From NCBI GenBank assembly GCA_016647705.1, contig CM028329.1, positions 56,499,231 through 56,563,230 on the forward strand: 64,000 nt of DNA, given 5' to 3'. This document shows, one piece after another, positions 1 through 10,716 of this stretch. A program made the position numbers and the translations under genes. How positions within the stretch are numbered: position 1 is the stretch's first letter; each line of letters starts with the position of its first letter. The notes beneath the pieces were generated by a model, which worked only from the letters and a program-made list of their open reading frames with translations, was not told where the DNA came from and ran no database searches. The stretch is from Eucommia ulmoides. Lineage: Eukaryota; Streptophyta; Magnoliopsida; Garryales; Eucommiaceae.

Positions 1-640
1 AGTAGGGAGACTCCCATGTCAACGAGAAGCAAGCGAAGACAAAGTAGATTTTGTGTTGCGTCAGAGTTATCACGATACTCATATTCAGTACTAGAGCGAG
101 CAACCACAGTTTATTTCATACTGTGTTAGGAAATGAGGGAGTTGTCCACGAAGAAACCACAACCAGTAGTGAACATTTGTCGATGGGATCCCTACCCAAT
201 CAACATTAAATAAGCCTGTAAGGTGGAAGTGGACTGCGTTGAGAAATGAAGTCCACGAAACAAAGGTGCCTTTAACGTACCAAAGAATGCAAAGAACAAC
301 AGAGTAGTGAGTGGTTTGAGAAACAATGGTGAGGTCTACCAAACATTTAAATAGTTGGCGATAGAAAGTGACGTTCGGGAGAAGAGAGTCATTCAGTGGA
401 ATAAGTTATATTCACTCCGCAAGAGTATTGGCAGCGGTAGAGTCAGTGATGCTAGTTTTGGAAATGATATCAGAAGCATAATTGACATGAGAAAGAAAAA
501 AGAAAATATTCACTTGAACCAGATGAAAATTTTGAGACCAAATAAATAGGTGAGCACATCAATATCTTTCATCTAGAATTGACAACTGAATTTTGTTTTT
601 TTGAATTCTGAAATACTTCATAAATCATCTCCTGTAATGA
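1..640 (-). mobile_element. Ty1/copia fragment (end of RT to RNase H), cut by window edge
   Basis: On the minus strand the three frames give broken pieces of a copia polyprotein C-terminus. One piece reads LCILWYVKGT and a degraded DxDW segment that matches the RNase H stretch YSDADWAGD of the copy at 12557-13213. The plus-strand DNA runs parallel to 12800-13500 of the composite element, including the sequence around 'catctcctgtaatgat'. Stops and frameshifts are frequent, so this is dead. The 5' part of the coding region and any LTR are missing here; the fragment continues to the left of the window and similarity fades near 640. Confidence 0.8.
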
Positions 641-1657
641 TATGGTTAAGAAGAATTGGTCTTTAACACTAAGTTAGAATAATTGAGGGAGAAAGTTACA
701 TTTTTCTAACACTCTAATGTGAATACTGTTTTTTCAAGTTAAAATTGACAATTTTCATGTCATTGTAAAATTAACGTGGTCCAGCTCAGATTGATATTTT
801 ATGAAACTTGAAAGTAATGAAAAGTTTCAAGATTTGAGATGTACCTAACTTAATTTTTGTAGTTTTGATAAAAATTGGTAACTTTTAATAAAAAAAAAAA
901 AAAAAGTTAGCATTTTTACAAAACAATTTATTAGGGTATATGTGGTTGGGATGAAAAACAGAGGAAAATGAAAAAATAAATAAAAATAATTCACCTATTT
1001 AATATATTATTTTATTTTTATATATTACAAAATTAAAATAGAAATTTTATTATCAAGGGTATTATAACGGTAATTTTCTTATTTTTAAAAAAAAAAAATC
1101 GTCATTTTTTTTTTCTTTTCAAATTGCTAGGAATAAAACTTTACTTAGTGTGCGTTTGTTTGGGTAGAAAAGAGAATGGATAAAAAAAAAATATATAATG
1201 AAAAAAAGGGAGAACGGTGAATAATTATCTAAGCAAATTTTTATCTCCACCAATTTGAGAGAAAATTGAAAGAATATAAAAAAGTTTTTAAAAATTCATT
1301 AAAATTATAATTATACCATTGATAATAATTTTTTATTTATTTATTGTAAAATATAGAGTAAAATAGTAACTTTAGAAATTAAATTAATTTTCTTCCTCTC
1401 ATTTTTTTTCCTAGCCAAACATGAAAACTTGTATCCTTTTTTGTTTACATTTTTCTAACCAAACAATGGAATAATTTTTTATTTTATTTATAACAATAGA
1501 TAAAGAAATTATTTTTCTATTTTTTCCCTCTACTTTTCTAACCTTCCAATCGAACATACCCCTAGCAAATTGCATTTTCTTCTTATTTTATTTTTCCTCT
1601 CATTTTATCTCTATACCAAACAAGATTTTGCTTCCGTTATATATGTTATTCATTATT
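641..1657. other. AT-rich intergenic DNA with a possible MITE at about 1148-1563
   Basis: No gene is seen. A candidate TIR element lies at about 1148-1563. Its left end reads TGTGCGTTTGTTTGGGTAG and the reverse complement of its right end reads GGGGTATGTTCGATTGG, and both continue into AGAAAAG-type sequence. A TAG trinucleotide flanks both sides. The ends match only loosely, so this is a weak call. The rest is A/T runs. Confidence 0.35.
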
Positions 1658-2017
1658 TGTTAGACCTGTTTGATTCTTGTCTTACATTGATCATTGAAAA
1701 GTTCGCAAATCATTATATAAGTCAAATAAATTATTCTTCTTAATATTACAGGATTTTAAATTGAAACCTCTTAACATGATATCAGAGTTAAGTTTATGAG
1801 AATTCGTCTCTAATTCTCTCGCAATCAAATTATCCGTACAACTCATGAGGTGCACATTTTGTATCCTTCCCTCGTAGTCCAATTGTCCGTGAAACCGAGA
1901 GTTTGTACTGGTGTTAGATTATTGTCCCACATCTATCATTCGAGAATTTCGAAACTACTATATAAATAAAAAAAATTATTCTATTTGACATTATATGATT
2001 TTAAATTGAACCAAACA
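1658..2017 (+). mobile_element. TRIM (miniature LTR retroelement)
   Basis: Two roughly 110-120 bp LTRs (1658-1776 and about 1912-2017) flank a 135-bp interior. Both LTRs open with TGTTAGA; the first ends TTAACA and the second is decayed at its end. Directly after the first LTR is a primer-binding site resembling the initiator-Met tRNA 3' end (TGATATCAGAGT, 1777-1788). The LTRs share a TATATAAAT-like block and an ATTTTAAATTGAA block. There is no coding capacity, as expected of TRIMs, which rely on other elements for mobility. The interior resembles the TRIM interior at 12245-12381, so both belong to one family. No clean TSD was found. Confidence 0.75.
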
Positions 2018-3073
2018 AACATATCCTTAATATTTTAGTCTCAATTTTTTTAATTTTAAAAAAACGTTAGAATGAAAAACTACAAAATGGGTATAAAATA
2101 AGTACATTCAAATTCAAAAATTTAGTGCAGTTGGACCCAGTCTAGTCACCATTTGTTGTTTTTGTGCGTTGGCTTGGTGTGAAATCTGTCCTGGTAGAAG
2201 GTACAAATCAGCATAGACACGACATGTGTTGCTGTTGCGTCAGCCATAACTGCAGCTGGAGATGTATTGGCAGCCATAATCATCTCATAATAATTTCACC
2301 CGGATCATCTTCAATTGTAATTTATTTTTACCTTTTACCGCTTTGGAACAGTAAATCGTAATTTTTTATTTTACAAAAAAAAAACTGATCCGAAATTCCA
2401 AATAGCGAGGACAATATTAAACAATTATTTTCTTTTTCTTTTTCTTGGGGGTTTTAGCTTTCGTCACTATATGATCTGATGACGTCACCATTTCTTCCCT
2501 AATCTAAAAAATGCGTACATTCCCAATGCAGATCCAAAAAAAAAATTACTTTAAATCATCCTCATCGTGTTCTTATTTTAATTGAAATTGATAGTTCCAA
2601 TTCCTGAAACCGAAAGGAATCTCTCGTTGTCTGCCGTTGAGGAAAAGATTTGTTGTGAAAAATTCAAAGCAAAAATTGAAGAAGAAGTTTCAGAGATTGT
2701 AATTTGATTGAAATCGATTTGATTTTGATATATATAACTCGTTGATGTTGTTATCGATCCGTCGCAGCTCATCTTCATGTAAGATTACAGTTGAATCAAA
2801 ATCTAAACACAGAGGCAAGGAAAAAACTAATCTAATTCAACGATTTGGATTAGAAAAAGAAAGGAAAAATTAGGAGCAATCTCTTCTTCTCCACGGGATG
2901 GATGGTAGAGAACTTATCTAGGTTTCGGATGAACCTAAAGCTCCATCTCGCAAGCAGAAAGGAGATTGATCAATCTGAGATCGGAAGAGCGAACTAGAGA
3001 AGAAGATCGATCATCTGATTCTCCATCTCGATTGCACTAAAGGCGAGATATCTCCCGATATCTCACTTCGATG
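2018..3073. other. Intergenic; probable 3' flank/UTR of the RTFL gene
   Basis: No coding region is supported. 2480-2487 is a perfect palindromic TGACGTCA, a bZIP-type C-box, but no promoter or gene start is obvious beside it. The stretch 2580-3073 is downstream of the minus-strand RTFL stop codon and is the likely place for its 3' UTR. Short ORFs here have no recognisable features. Confidence 0.4.
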
Positions 3074-3409
3074 TCAGGAATCTCCGTGTTTGTGCCAGCA
3101 AACGAGCATCGTGATGCATCGCTTCACGATATAGAATTTGGCTCTCTGCTCCTTGGCCAAACTGCTGCATTTCCTGGTGAAATTAGGGCATTTCTGTGAA
3201 GAAGAACCGCCATTATTACTACTACTGGACGGAGATGATTTGGAGGACTTGTGAGCAGAACTCTTCTGCGAGAAGCTCCTCAGGAGAGGAGACTTCGTGG
3301 TGGAGCTCTTCTGCGAAATACTTCTGAGCAGTGACGAATTAGAAGAGACGGAGCGACTGCCGTACTGATCCTTGGACAATTTCCATTTCTCATCCTTCAG
3401 GTACTCCAT
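3074..3409 (-). CDS. RTFL: DVL/ROTUNDIFOLIA-like (RTFL) small polypeptide
   Basis: This intronless ORF encodes 111 residues from the first ATG at 3409 (MEYLKDEKWKLSK...) to TGA at 3074-3076. The frame stays open upstream, but only with non-ATG codons, and the MExxKDExWKLSK opening is typical of the family. The C-terminal 38 residues (about 74-111) form the RTF/DVL domain, with the signature KEQRAKFYIVKRCITMLVCW and a pre-motif CPNFTRKC. Residues 18-72 are very rich in Ser and Lys and contain a near-duplicate: SLLRSISQKSS (26-36) and SPLLRSFSQKSS (40-51). Family members are plant-specific, plasma-membrane-associated peptides that restrict polar cell proliferation and alter leaf, fruit and trichome shape when overexpressed. 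The exact function of this copy is inferred from the family only. A TATA box lies about 145 bp upstream of the ATG. Confidence 0.93.
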   Translation of the reverse strand: MEYLKDEKWKLSKDQYGSRSVSSNSSLLRSISQKSSTTKSPLLRSFSQKSSAHKSSKSSPSSSSNNGGSSSQKCPNFTRKCSSLAKEQRAKFYIVKRCITMLVCWHKHGDS

Positions 3410-3554
3410 AATTGCTCCGCTGATCTTCTTCTGATGATTTCGATCTCCTATCCTCAACTGACCTTCCGTGTGATTGAGTGCGAGTGAATGTATGTGTGTG
3501 TGAGAGAGAGAGAGGATCGTTGAGGGCGGAGCGGGATTAAGATAGGCGGTGTTG

Positions 3555-3562
3555 TATATATA
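3555..3562 (-). promoter_or_regulatory. TATA box and CT-rich leader of RTFL
   Basis: Read on the minus strand, TATATATA lies about 145 nt upstream of the chosen ATG. It is followed by CT-dinucleotide runs (3501-3514 and 3563-3570 as GA on the plus strand), typical of plant Y-patch or leader sequence. Transcription would start near 3525, giving a 5' UTR of roughly 115 nt. The start site itself is inferred. Confidence 0.6.
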
Positions 3563-3639
3563 GAGAGAGGAGTTAGAGGACGACGGTAATGGGTAACGTT
3601 TGGTGTGGGCGTTGTGTTGACGACTGTTAGGGATCGTTC

Positions 3640-4302
3640 GTTGACGGCAACGTCATTCTAAAATTAAATTTATTTTATAAACATCATTCCATTTAATTAA
3701 AACACGATGCAGTATCAAAATCACTTTTTAATCCGAACGAACGCTTTTAACCTAATAAAATACTTAAAAAGATCTAGAGTTCAACTCTCTCTTCTAACAT
3801 ATGTATAAAAATAAAAAATACTCTCTATAATTTTCATAATATCAGGCAAAAATATTTTTATTTTATACTCTTTCAATTTTCAATTTTAATTTTTTAATTT
3901 TTTGTATATAGTGTTTATAGAAATAAAAAAATTAAAAATTATATTTGTTTTTAAATTTAAAAACAGAAAAGAAAAACATATTGTTTTTTTATTTATTTAT
4001 TTATCTAATTTATTTTTTCATTTTTCAAATCATATTTTTTAGATTTTTTTTGTTTATTTTTTTACTTTCAATTTTTTATTTTCATACAAATACCATAACG
4101 AAAAAAAAAACAAAGAATAAAAGTACAAGATTTTAAAAGCACTAGCTTTTAGATATACATGGAAATATAGAAATTTAATATATCTAGATAAAAAGAATCT
4201 TGATAAAATTTTATTGATGTTTCGCTTGTAAAAAAAAAATTTTAAAAAAAAGATAAATAAATAGAGAGAGAATATAAAATATGAAATTAATAATAAAAAG
4301 AT
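3640..4302. other. AT-rich intergenic DNA
   Basis: Long T- and A-rich runs with no gene, repeat terminus or RNA recognised. A 63-residue plus-strand ORF at 3945-4136 is Phe/Ile/Lys-rich and reflects base composition only. Confidence 0.5.
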
Positions 4303-4307
4303 ATATG

Positions 4308-4649
4308 TGTAGAGTGGTATTGGGTTTCTCTCAATCCCAAAAGTTAACTCACGATGTGAGATTTTTCTTTATATTTATAAGCTGATCACCAGCTCCTTTT
4401 AAGTTCGATGTGGGATATACCCAACAATCTTTTCCTCATACATCGGACCTTTGGTTGATTAACTATTGACCAATCTCTCATTTTGTGGTTATTGGATCAG
4501 AATTGTTGTACTTTTGACTCTGATACCAGTGCAAAGTGATTTTGAATTTTTTTTTCAACCTTAAAGGTAGTTCATGAGGTGAGACTTTTCCTCACAGTTA
4601 TAACTTGACTACCATCATTTTTCATATTCAGTATGGGATAAACCCAACA
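4308..4649 (-). mobile_element. TRIM element with perfect TSD (copy 1)
   Basis: This is a 342-bp element on the minus strand. Its LTRs are 4530-4649 (upstream) and 4308-4426 (downstream), both opening TGTTGGGT(A/T)TATCCCA on the minus strand. One base after the upstream LTR is TGGTATCAGAGT (4517-4528), an initiator-Met tRNA primer-binding site. A purine stretch (GAGGAAAAGA) precedes the downstream LTR and serves as polypurine tract. The element is flanked by the 5-bp repeat ATATG (4303-4307 and 4650-4654). The interior is about 100 bp and has no coding capacity. Confidence 0.9.
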
Positions 4650-4654
4650 ATATG

Positions 4655-5398
4655 CTAGAGGGTATTTATGTTAACAAAATATGATAGATGGTGTTTTAAG
4701 TAATCAAAGTGTTAGATATTATGAAAATAATGTTCAATATTTTTTTTTATTTAAAAAAAATAATAAAAAAAAAGTGTTAGGGTGAAGCATTGGGCCCCAC
4801 ATGCCATAGTTGGATGTTTATTTCCAATTTTGCCCTTGTCCTTGGGGCGGGCGGTGGGGGTTCTTGAACCTACTCATGGAGATCCACTCTTGCTCTCATG
4901 GAGATGGGGCCTTATGTATGGTACTCCATCCGACACTGTTTCTCACTTTTCACCCCCCCATTCTTTTATTTATTTATTTATTTAAAGAAGGCAAAAAAGC
5001 ACAGATACACATGGAGAATTTCTTTAAACTATGGGGTTTGAATAATAAATAAATTATTTAATAAGTGGTTGAAAATCCAATGTCATTTTTTTTTGGGTCG
5101 GTGATCATAAATATTAAACAATTCAACTCTTCATTTCTTTGGGTATTTTGTTCTACACTTCTCTCATAGTCTAAATCCCCCATAGTTTAGACTAATTTTA
5201 TTGTTGAACTTTTATAATTTCTTTTTTTGTTTTGTTAAATTAATTTCATAGGTTTAAATTGTGATGCTGCTGAAAAAAACGGAAAATAATTATTAGGGTC
5301 GATGAGCGGTTAGGGAGAGAGGATTGTTAATAAACAGAGATAGTTCAGTACGAGTCAATGATAATTAGAAATTTATTATAAAAACGTATAATAAAAAT
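4655..5398. other. Intergenic, with a GC-richer patch at 4780-4960
   Basis: No gene recognised. The patch 4780-4960 is less AT-rich and gives overlapping short plus-strand ORFs without any recognisable motif. It ends in a (ATTT)n run at 4966-4984. Confidence 0.35.
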
Positions 5399-5715
5399 TG
5401 TAGGGTGGTCTTGGGTCTCTCTCATCCTAAAAATTAGCTCATGAGGTGAGATTTTTCCTCACATTTATAACTTAACCACCAACTCCTTCCACATCCGATG
5501 TGGAATAAACCCAACAATCACATATCGGATTTTTGATCGGCTAACATTTGACCCTCTCTTCCTCGATAGCTATTGGGCAAGAGATGTTGTAATTTAGACT
5601 CTGATAATAGTATAGGGTGGTATTGAGTCTTTCTCACCGCAAAAGTTACCTAATGAGGTGAAATTTTTGCTCACAATTATAATTTAACTACCAATCACTT
5701 TCACATCGGATGTGA
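5399..5715 (-). mobile_element. TRIM element, same family (copy 2, degenerate)
   Basis: Two LTR copies (5399-5516 and about 5611-5715, minus strand) share the blocks GGGTGGT(A/C)TTG, CTCATGAGGTGAGA-like and ACATC(C/G)GATGTG with copy 1 at 4308. A decayed primer-binding site (plus strand ACTCTGATAATA, near 5598-5609) sits next to the second copy. The outer end near 5715 has lost the CCCAACA terminus seen in the other LTRs, and no TSD is clear. It has the same orientation as copy 1, about 750 bp away. Confidence 0.75.
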
Positions 5716-6284
5716 GAAACAGAAATTAATGTATGTGGCATACACACAATGTATGTGCATTATTTATTTTGTAATATAATTATTAATATTTTATTTTTTA
5801 TAATCTCTTTAGTAATAATTTAAATAAGGTAAAAAAAAATAAAAAATGAAAAAATAATTATTGTTACACTAAAAATAACTACCACCCACCCGTTGCTCTC
5901 CCTTTATATATAATACATACATAGATAGTCATACTCTAGCTCTCAGTGAATAAATAATGAATGAATAAAACATTAAGGACTGATTTGAAATTCACCTAAT
6001 ACTCTAAGGACCAACAATAAAATTAACCCTATTTCTATGCCTAGCAATCAGCATTTCTTGTGATTAGAAAATAGTGCACACATTTAGGAGTTAAGAGGAA
6101 TCCAAAGAGTAGTTCGCTTATTCCAAAAGCAATTCTTAGAAATTATTAATTAAAAAAAATGAGGGGTCAATTTTGGAAAACCACAAAAAGATCAATTCAA
6201 GATAAATATTTATTAATTTCTTATTTAACTAAAAAATTCATGGCAATGAGGTGTAAAAATGTTGATTTAATTAATAAAAACAAA
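5716..6284. other. Intergenic; isolated promoter-like segment at 5885-5970
   Basis: No gene recognised. At 5903-5915 the plus strand has CTTTATATATAATAC, a good TATA-like sequence. It is followed by a CTCTAGCTCTCAGTG stretch resembling a 5' leader, but no ORF follows. It could be the orphaned 5' end of a lost gene or chance. Confidence 0.3.
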
Positions 6285-6914
6285 AATTATAATTTTGCTC
6301 TCTCAAATTTCACATTTGTTTCAATCTCACAAAATTAAAAATACTATTAATGATTTTGGATGATAAATGAGTTTGCCCAGCACTTGGTGGGAATAATTTC
6401 ATTATTCCATTACTTCATTAACTCTAAGACGTTTTACTCTAACATTTTTCCTAACAACAAATTGTCGAAAAAATGAGAGATGGAAGTCTAAATCGTTGTT
6501 AGAAAAAAAGGTCATATGTTCAACAGAGTGATGAAAACAACGAAAATAATCCCATTAGAAGCCACCGTGGTAAGAAAGTACATTTTCTAACCAAAACCAT
6601 TAACAACGTTTTTAATTTTGTGCGATTGAAACAAATATAAAATTTGAGAGACTAAATGTGTAATTTAACAAATTTCAGGATCTATATAGATAACCATCCT
6701 ATACTTCAGTGGACCAAAAGATATAATTTTCCCTCCTTACAAAAGTCACGTGCTGGACATAATCAAATTTTCATCCAAAATCCCTAATACGGTTTTTAAT
6801 TTTACGGATTTGAAATAAACGTGAAACTTCAGGGATTAAATGTATAATTTAATAAATCTCAGAGTCCACGTCGCCCATCCTATACTTCAGGGAACAAATA
6901 TGTAATTTTCCCGT
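6285..6914. repeat. Inverted-repeat MITE family B, two damaged copies
   Basis: At 6285-6735 the segment TCTCAAATTTCACATTTG (6300s) and its near-inverse around 6640-6655 form the arms of a foldback element, with a shared AAATCGTTGTTAGAAAA block in the centre. The right end reads ATACTTCAGTGGACC...ATTTTCCCTCC. A second, half copy occupies 6740-6914, with the same ATACTTCAGGGAAC end. The more complete member is at 53688-54221. The left terminus of both copies here is lost. Confidence 0.55.
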
Positions 6915-7027
6915 AATAAAATGTTGGAATCATTTGGCTATGTAATGTGAAAGCAGGATATGGTTTGACCAGTCAACTTATTGAATGCAAATAAAAATTA
7001 AAAATAAAGTTTCTAGAATATGGTAGA

Positions 7028-7346
7028 GATTTTTGCACTTTATACCTTAAAATTTTGGAGAAATCACACTTTAGCCTCAATCATTTCAATTTGAAAATAT
7101 TAAATCATAAAATATTCAAATTGTGTCAAGTTAGTCCTTCAATTATTTTTTATGACGAAATTCATCTATGTGAATAATTCCGTATTTGACTCGTGACTAA
7201 TTTTCATTATAAAATATGACATAGTTATTAATTTGGACTGGCTTTTCATGATCTGGATACTTTAAGATTTTTAATGTGTTTAAATTGAAAATGGAGGGGG
7301 TAAAGTGAAATTTCTCCAAAACTTGAGGATGCAAAGTGCAAAAACC
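7028..7346. repeat. TIR MITE family A, near-complete copy
   Basis: The left end GATTTTTGCACTTTATACC and the reverse complement of the right end GGTTTTTGCACTTTGCATCC match. Both continue into a block reading TTTTGGAGAAAT on the left and TTTTGGAGAAATTTCAC on the right. The foldback is about 320 bp and has no ORF. Other copies occur at 9556-9752 (partial), 50785-51460 (with an insertion), 53384-53620 (one arm) and 62421-62752. The long TIRs suggest a Mutator-like origin, but the TSD is unclear. Confidence 0.7.
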
Positions 7347-8350
7347 TCAAAATAATATAGGAAACATAATTACAGTGAAAATTAACCTCACAATCATGTT
7401 TGAATATGATTTACTAATTAATAAATCAAATAAATTATATTAATTAGGTATCCAGTTTTTGAATTTTGAAAACTGTCATTAGTATCTAATTCCCTCGGCG
7501 AAATTCAGATTCTCTGATTTATCCGACAACATGAACAGTGTGATTTTTTAAGGTTAATTGCCCTTTCCTGCCCCCTACTTTTATTTTGTCCACTATATTT
7601 TAAAAATCCACATGCCCTTCTATGACAACGGAAAACTTTGTCAGAACAATTATTAGAATTGATTTGATGGCATTGAACCTGATTGAGAGGATAATCCTTG
7701 ATCGTTCATTATGGCGTAAATGGATTTGCGTAACCAACTCTACTTAAGTGGAACAAAGACTTAATTGTTGTCATCGTTGTACATGCCCTTCTATTTATAA
7801 AATATTAGAAAACTAATATTTTTTTGGATAATTTATTTTGGGCTCCAAAAGCCTATAAATACTTAAGTTTTATCCCACTACCATTAATTAATCGTCCCAA
7901 CATATTGCTATGATAATTAATTAATGGAAACATCACAAACTCAACTATCCATTACTTCAACAAAAAGATATACCCACTCATAAATAAGACATGTGAACTA
8001 TAGCAGTAGTTAAAATTAAAAAAAAAATAAAAAAATTCTATTTCTTATATATGGGTTTATGGTAAATTTTTTTTATTTCTTTTTAAGTTTAAGTTGATGG
8101 AATACATAAAAAAAAAAAAAAAAATGGATAAAATTAAATTTTCCATCCAAATTTTACATGAAATGAACAAAATTACCCTTATTTTAATTTCTATTTTACC
8201 TTTTTATTATTTAAAAAAGAAAAGAATATATATATATACATAGACAAAAAGATCTAGAGGGAGAATGTTATTTTTGTCTCTTTTTTTTTTTTTTTTTCCA
8301 CTTTAAATATTAAAATTAAATAAGCTATTATATAATTTTTTTTCTTTTTA
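7347..8350. other. AT-rich intergenic DNA
   Basis: No gene, RNA or element boundary recognised. Contains a short TA run near 8228 and poly-A tracts. Confidence 0.45.
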
Positions 8351-8769
8351 GGGTGCCTTTGTTTTAGTGAAAAAAATGAATAAATAAGAAAAAAAAAAAA
8401 AACAAAATAGAAAATGGAAAAAAAAAAAACTTGTTTCGTATGCATGAAAAATGAGATGGAAAAGAAAATAGGAAAGAAAATGCACAATGTACAAAGTAAG
8501 TTTTTTGACACAATTTTAAAAGAAAAATAAAGAAAAATGAGGGAGAATTTTTTAAGAAGAGTGTAAAAATATAATTATACCATCGATAATAGAATTTCTA
8601 ATTTAATTTTGTAATATATAAGAATAAAATAGTAATTATATTAAAATAAATTATTTTCTCGCTTTTCATTTTTTTTTTCATAACAAAAAAACATTAGGAA
8701 AAATAATTTCATTTTCACAATTGATAAAAATATCAACTTATTTTTTATTTTTTTTAACCAAAGGTACCC
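8351..8769. mobile_element. Tourist-like (PIF/Harbinger) MITE
   Basis: The left terminus GGGTGCCTTTGTTTTAG and the inverted right terminus GGGTACCTTTGGTTAAA are imperfect TIRs, and TTA occurs on both sides (8348-8350 and 8770-8772). The 419-bp interior is almost pure A/T and carries no ORF of substance. A 3-bp TTA duplication plus short TIRs is the usual PIF/Harbinger MITE signature. The minus-strand 85-residue ORF at 8254-8511 is Phe/Lys composition noise. Confidence 0.65.
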
Positions 8770-9080
8770 TTATTCAATGTTGAAATGGATTAATATGTAG
8801 ATTATTAAAATAAAAGGACTAATCTGAAATAAAATTAAAGTAAAATAGGGTGAAAAATATTTTTTTTGAGGTATTTTTACAAATGTCCCAACATCCATAC
8901 AGAGTGTAAGACAAGTCTCATTCGAGGTGCACAACTGTCATTTTCAATAAATATTTTTCTGCGGGTTCGAGTTTCTAAGCTTTTAGAGATTCCTTAGAAA
9001 AAATTCATTTATTTATTTGTTTATGAACGTTAGTCTTCCTTCATGCAAAAGCTGCTAATTGAATTGGTCAAAGAAAGTAT

Positions 9081-9116
<36 letters not shown>

Positions 9117-10716
9117 ATGGTGACACTGTCACATTCACATGGTGTGTACTACAAGAAGATTTTTTTTCCTCTCAGTCTTGTGGGGGGGTCAGGTGTCTAC
9201 TAATTAGGTATGCATTATTGGATTTAAAGGGCATTTTTTTTAAAATTAAAATGTTAGAAATAAAAATAAATAAACTAATCATTTTTTAATTTCTAATTTG
9301 ACGTAAACCTAAAGTATGAAATTAAAAATAAACAAATGCAAAAATATAAAAATTGCATGCATTTATTTATAATTTTAAATTTGAAGGATATAATTCATAC
9401 CGTCAAACGTTACCAAATAATTATTCAAATAGATTTTTTTTAGATTAGCATCTATTTTATTAGTAATTTTTTATGTTTACAGTCTCACGGCGAAACAAGT
9501 TTATTATAAACAAAAAATAAAAATAGGAACTTGAAAATTAAGTATATATTTTTGGAATAAAAAAATTGTACTTTGCACTCTTAAAGATTCGGAGAAATTT
9601 TATTTTAGCCCATATCTTTTTAATTTGAACATATTAAATTTTGGAGTATTTAAATTGTGCCAAGTGAGTTCGAAGCGTTAACCTGATCATTATTTTTTAT
9701 GTCAAGTACGAAATTTCTTCATTACAGTGAAATTTCTTCAAAACTCAATATATGTGTGTCATATAATATATAATTTTTTAAAATGGAAAACTATGTGATT
9801 TTGAAGAGTCATGTGAGATGAGAATATTAGCATTTGAAGGCCCACATGCGAGCACGTGCTCCATCACCATGGACATGGTACAAGAATTGCTCAAAACAAA
9901 TACAGGTCAAACTTTCTGTCTTGCTAAATTAAATTTCATTAATTTACCCCCCATCCCTTTTTTTTTTCTTCATTTTATAAATTCTCCAAAAATAATCAAA
10001 TAAAATTGAATATTTAAATACTCAAATTGGTAGCCAGGATGGGAACGCATAGTGAAACAAAAATAAATTTTCTTGAGGAATCCCCAGCGGGGTTGGAAAA
10101 GCTTCTCATAGTCGATATGAAGAACAAGACTCATTCGCGTAGTGCTTAGTTTTGTTGTTCTCGTTTTTCTACCAAAAAATAAAAAATAAAAAATAAAAAA
10201 TCAAATAGGAGTACAAATTAAATTATTTTTTAGAATACAAGTGGAAATTTCCAATTTAAAAATAATTAATTGAGGTTTTTAATCCTTATAATAGTGTTGG
10301 GCTTTTTAATTTCTTTAGGCCCAATTTATTTAATAAGAGAGCCCAATACATTAAAAAAAACTCTTTTATTTTTATTTTATTTTCGGATTTTAAGTGAATA
10401 GTCCAAAATAATGTATAATCCATAATTTTTTCTATTTTAATTTTGATAAATTCATTAATTATATTTTTACTTGTATTTTACTCCCATGATCAATGCTTTC
10501 TTATCTTCAAGCAAATGCTTCCCATTAAGGTTTGCATTGTCTGTCGCCAATGTCGCCTTCCGTCCCCATCAGCCTGCTGCCAACAAGATGGCGATTGGTG
10601 ACACAATTAGATTCTAAATAGCAAGAAATCCCAACACAAATACCTTAGACGAAAATTGAGAAATCTTGATTTAGTTTATTCAAGACATTCATCCATGCAA
10701 TTGATGGAAAAACTGA
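8770..10716. other. Intergenic; microsatellite and a partial MITE A
   Basis: No gene recognised. 9081-9114 is a (TA)n-(TG)n compound microsatellite. 9556-9752 is a decayed copy of MITE family A, with CTTTGCACTC...GGAGAAATTTTA on the left and AATTTCTTCAAAACTC on the right. Short ORFs at 9059-9289 and 9818-10003 cross these repeats and look fortuitous. Confidence 0.45.

Noticed and set aside
3457-3457. Longer RTFL start upstream of the ATG
   Set aside because: The codon at 3457 is TTG; the first ATG at 3409 gives the family's usual N-terminus.
4782-5052. Overlapping plus-strand ORFs in the GC-richer patch
   Set aside because: Two frames are open over the same DNA, no motif is seen, and they run into an (ATTT)n repeat.
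8940-9000. GGGTTCGAGTTTC as a possible tRNA or SINE B box
   Set aside because: No A box at the right distance, no acceptor stem and no poly-A tail with TSD.
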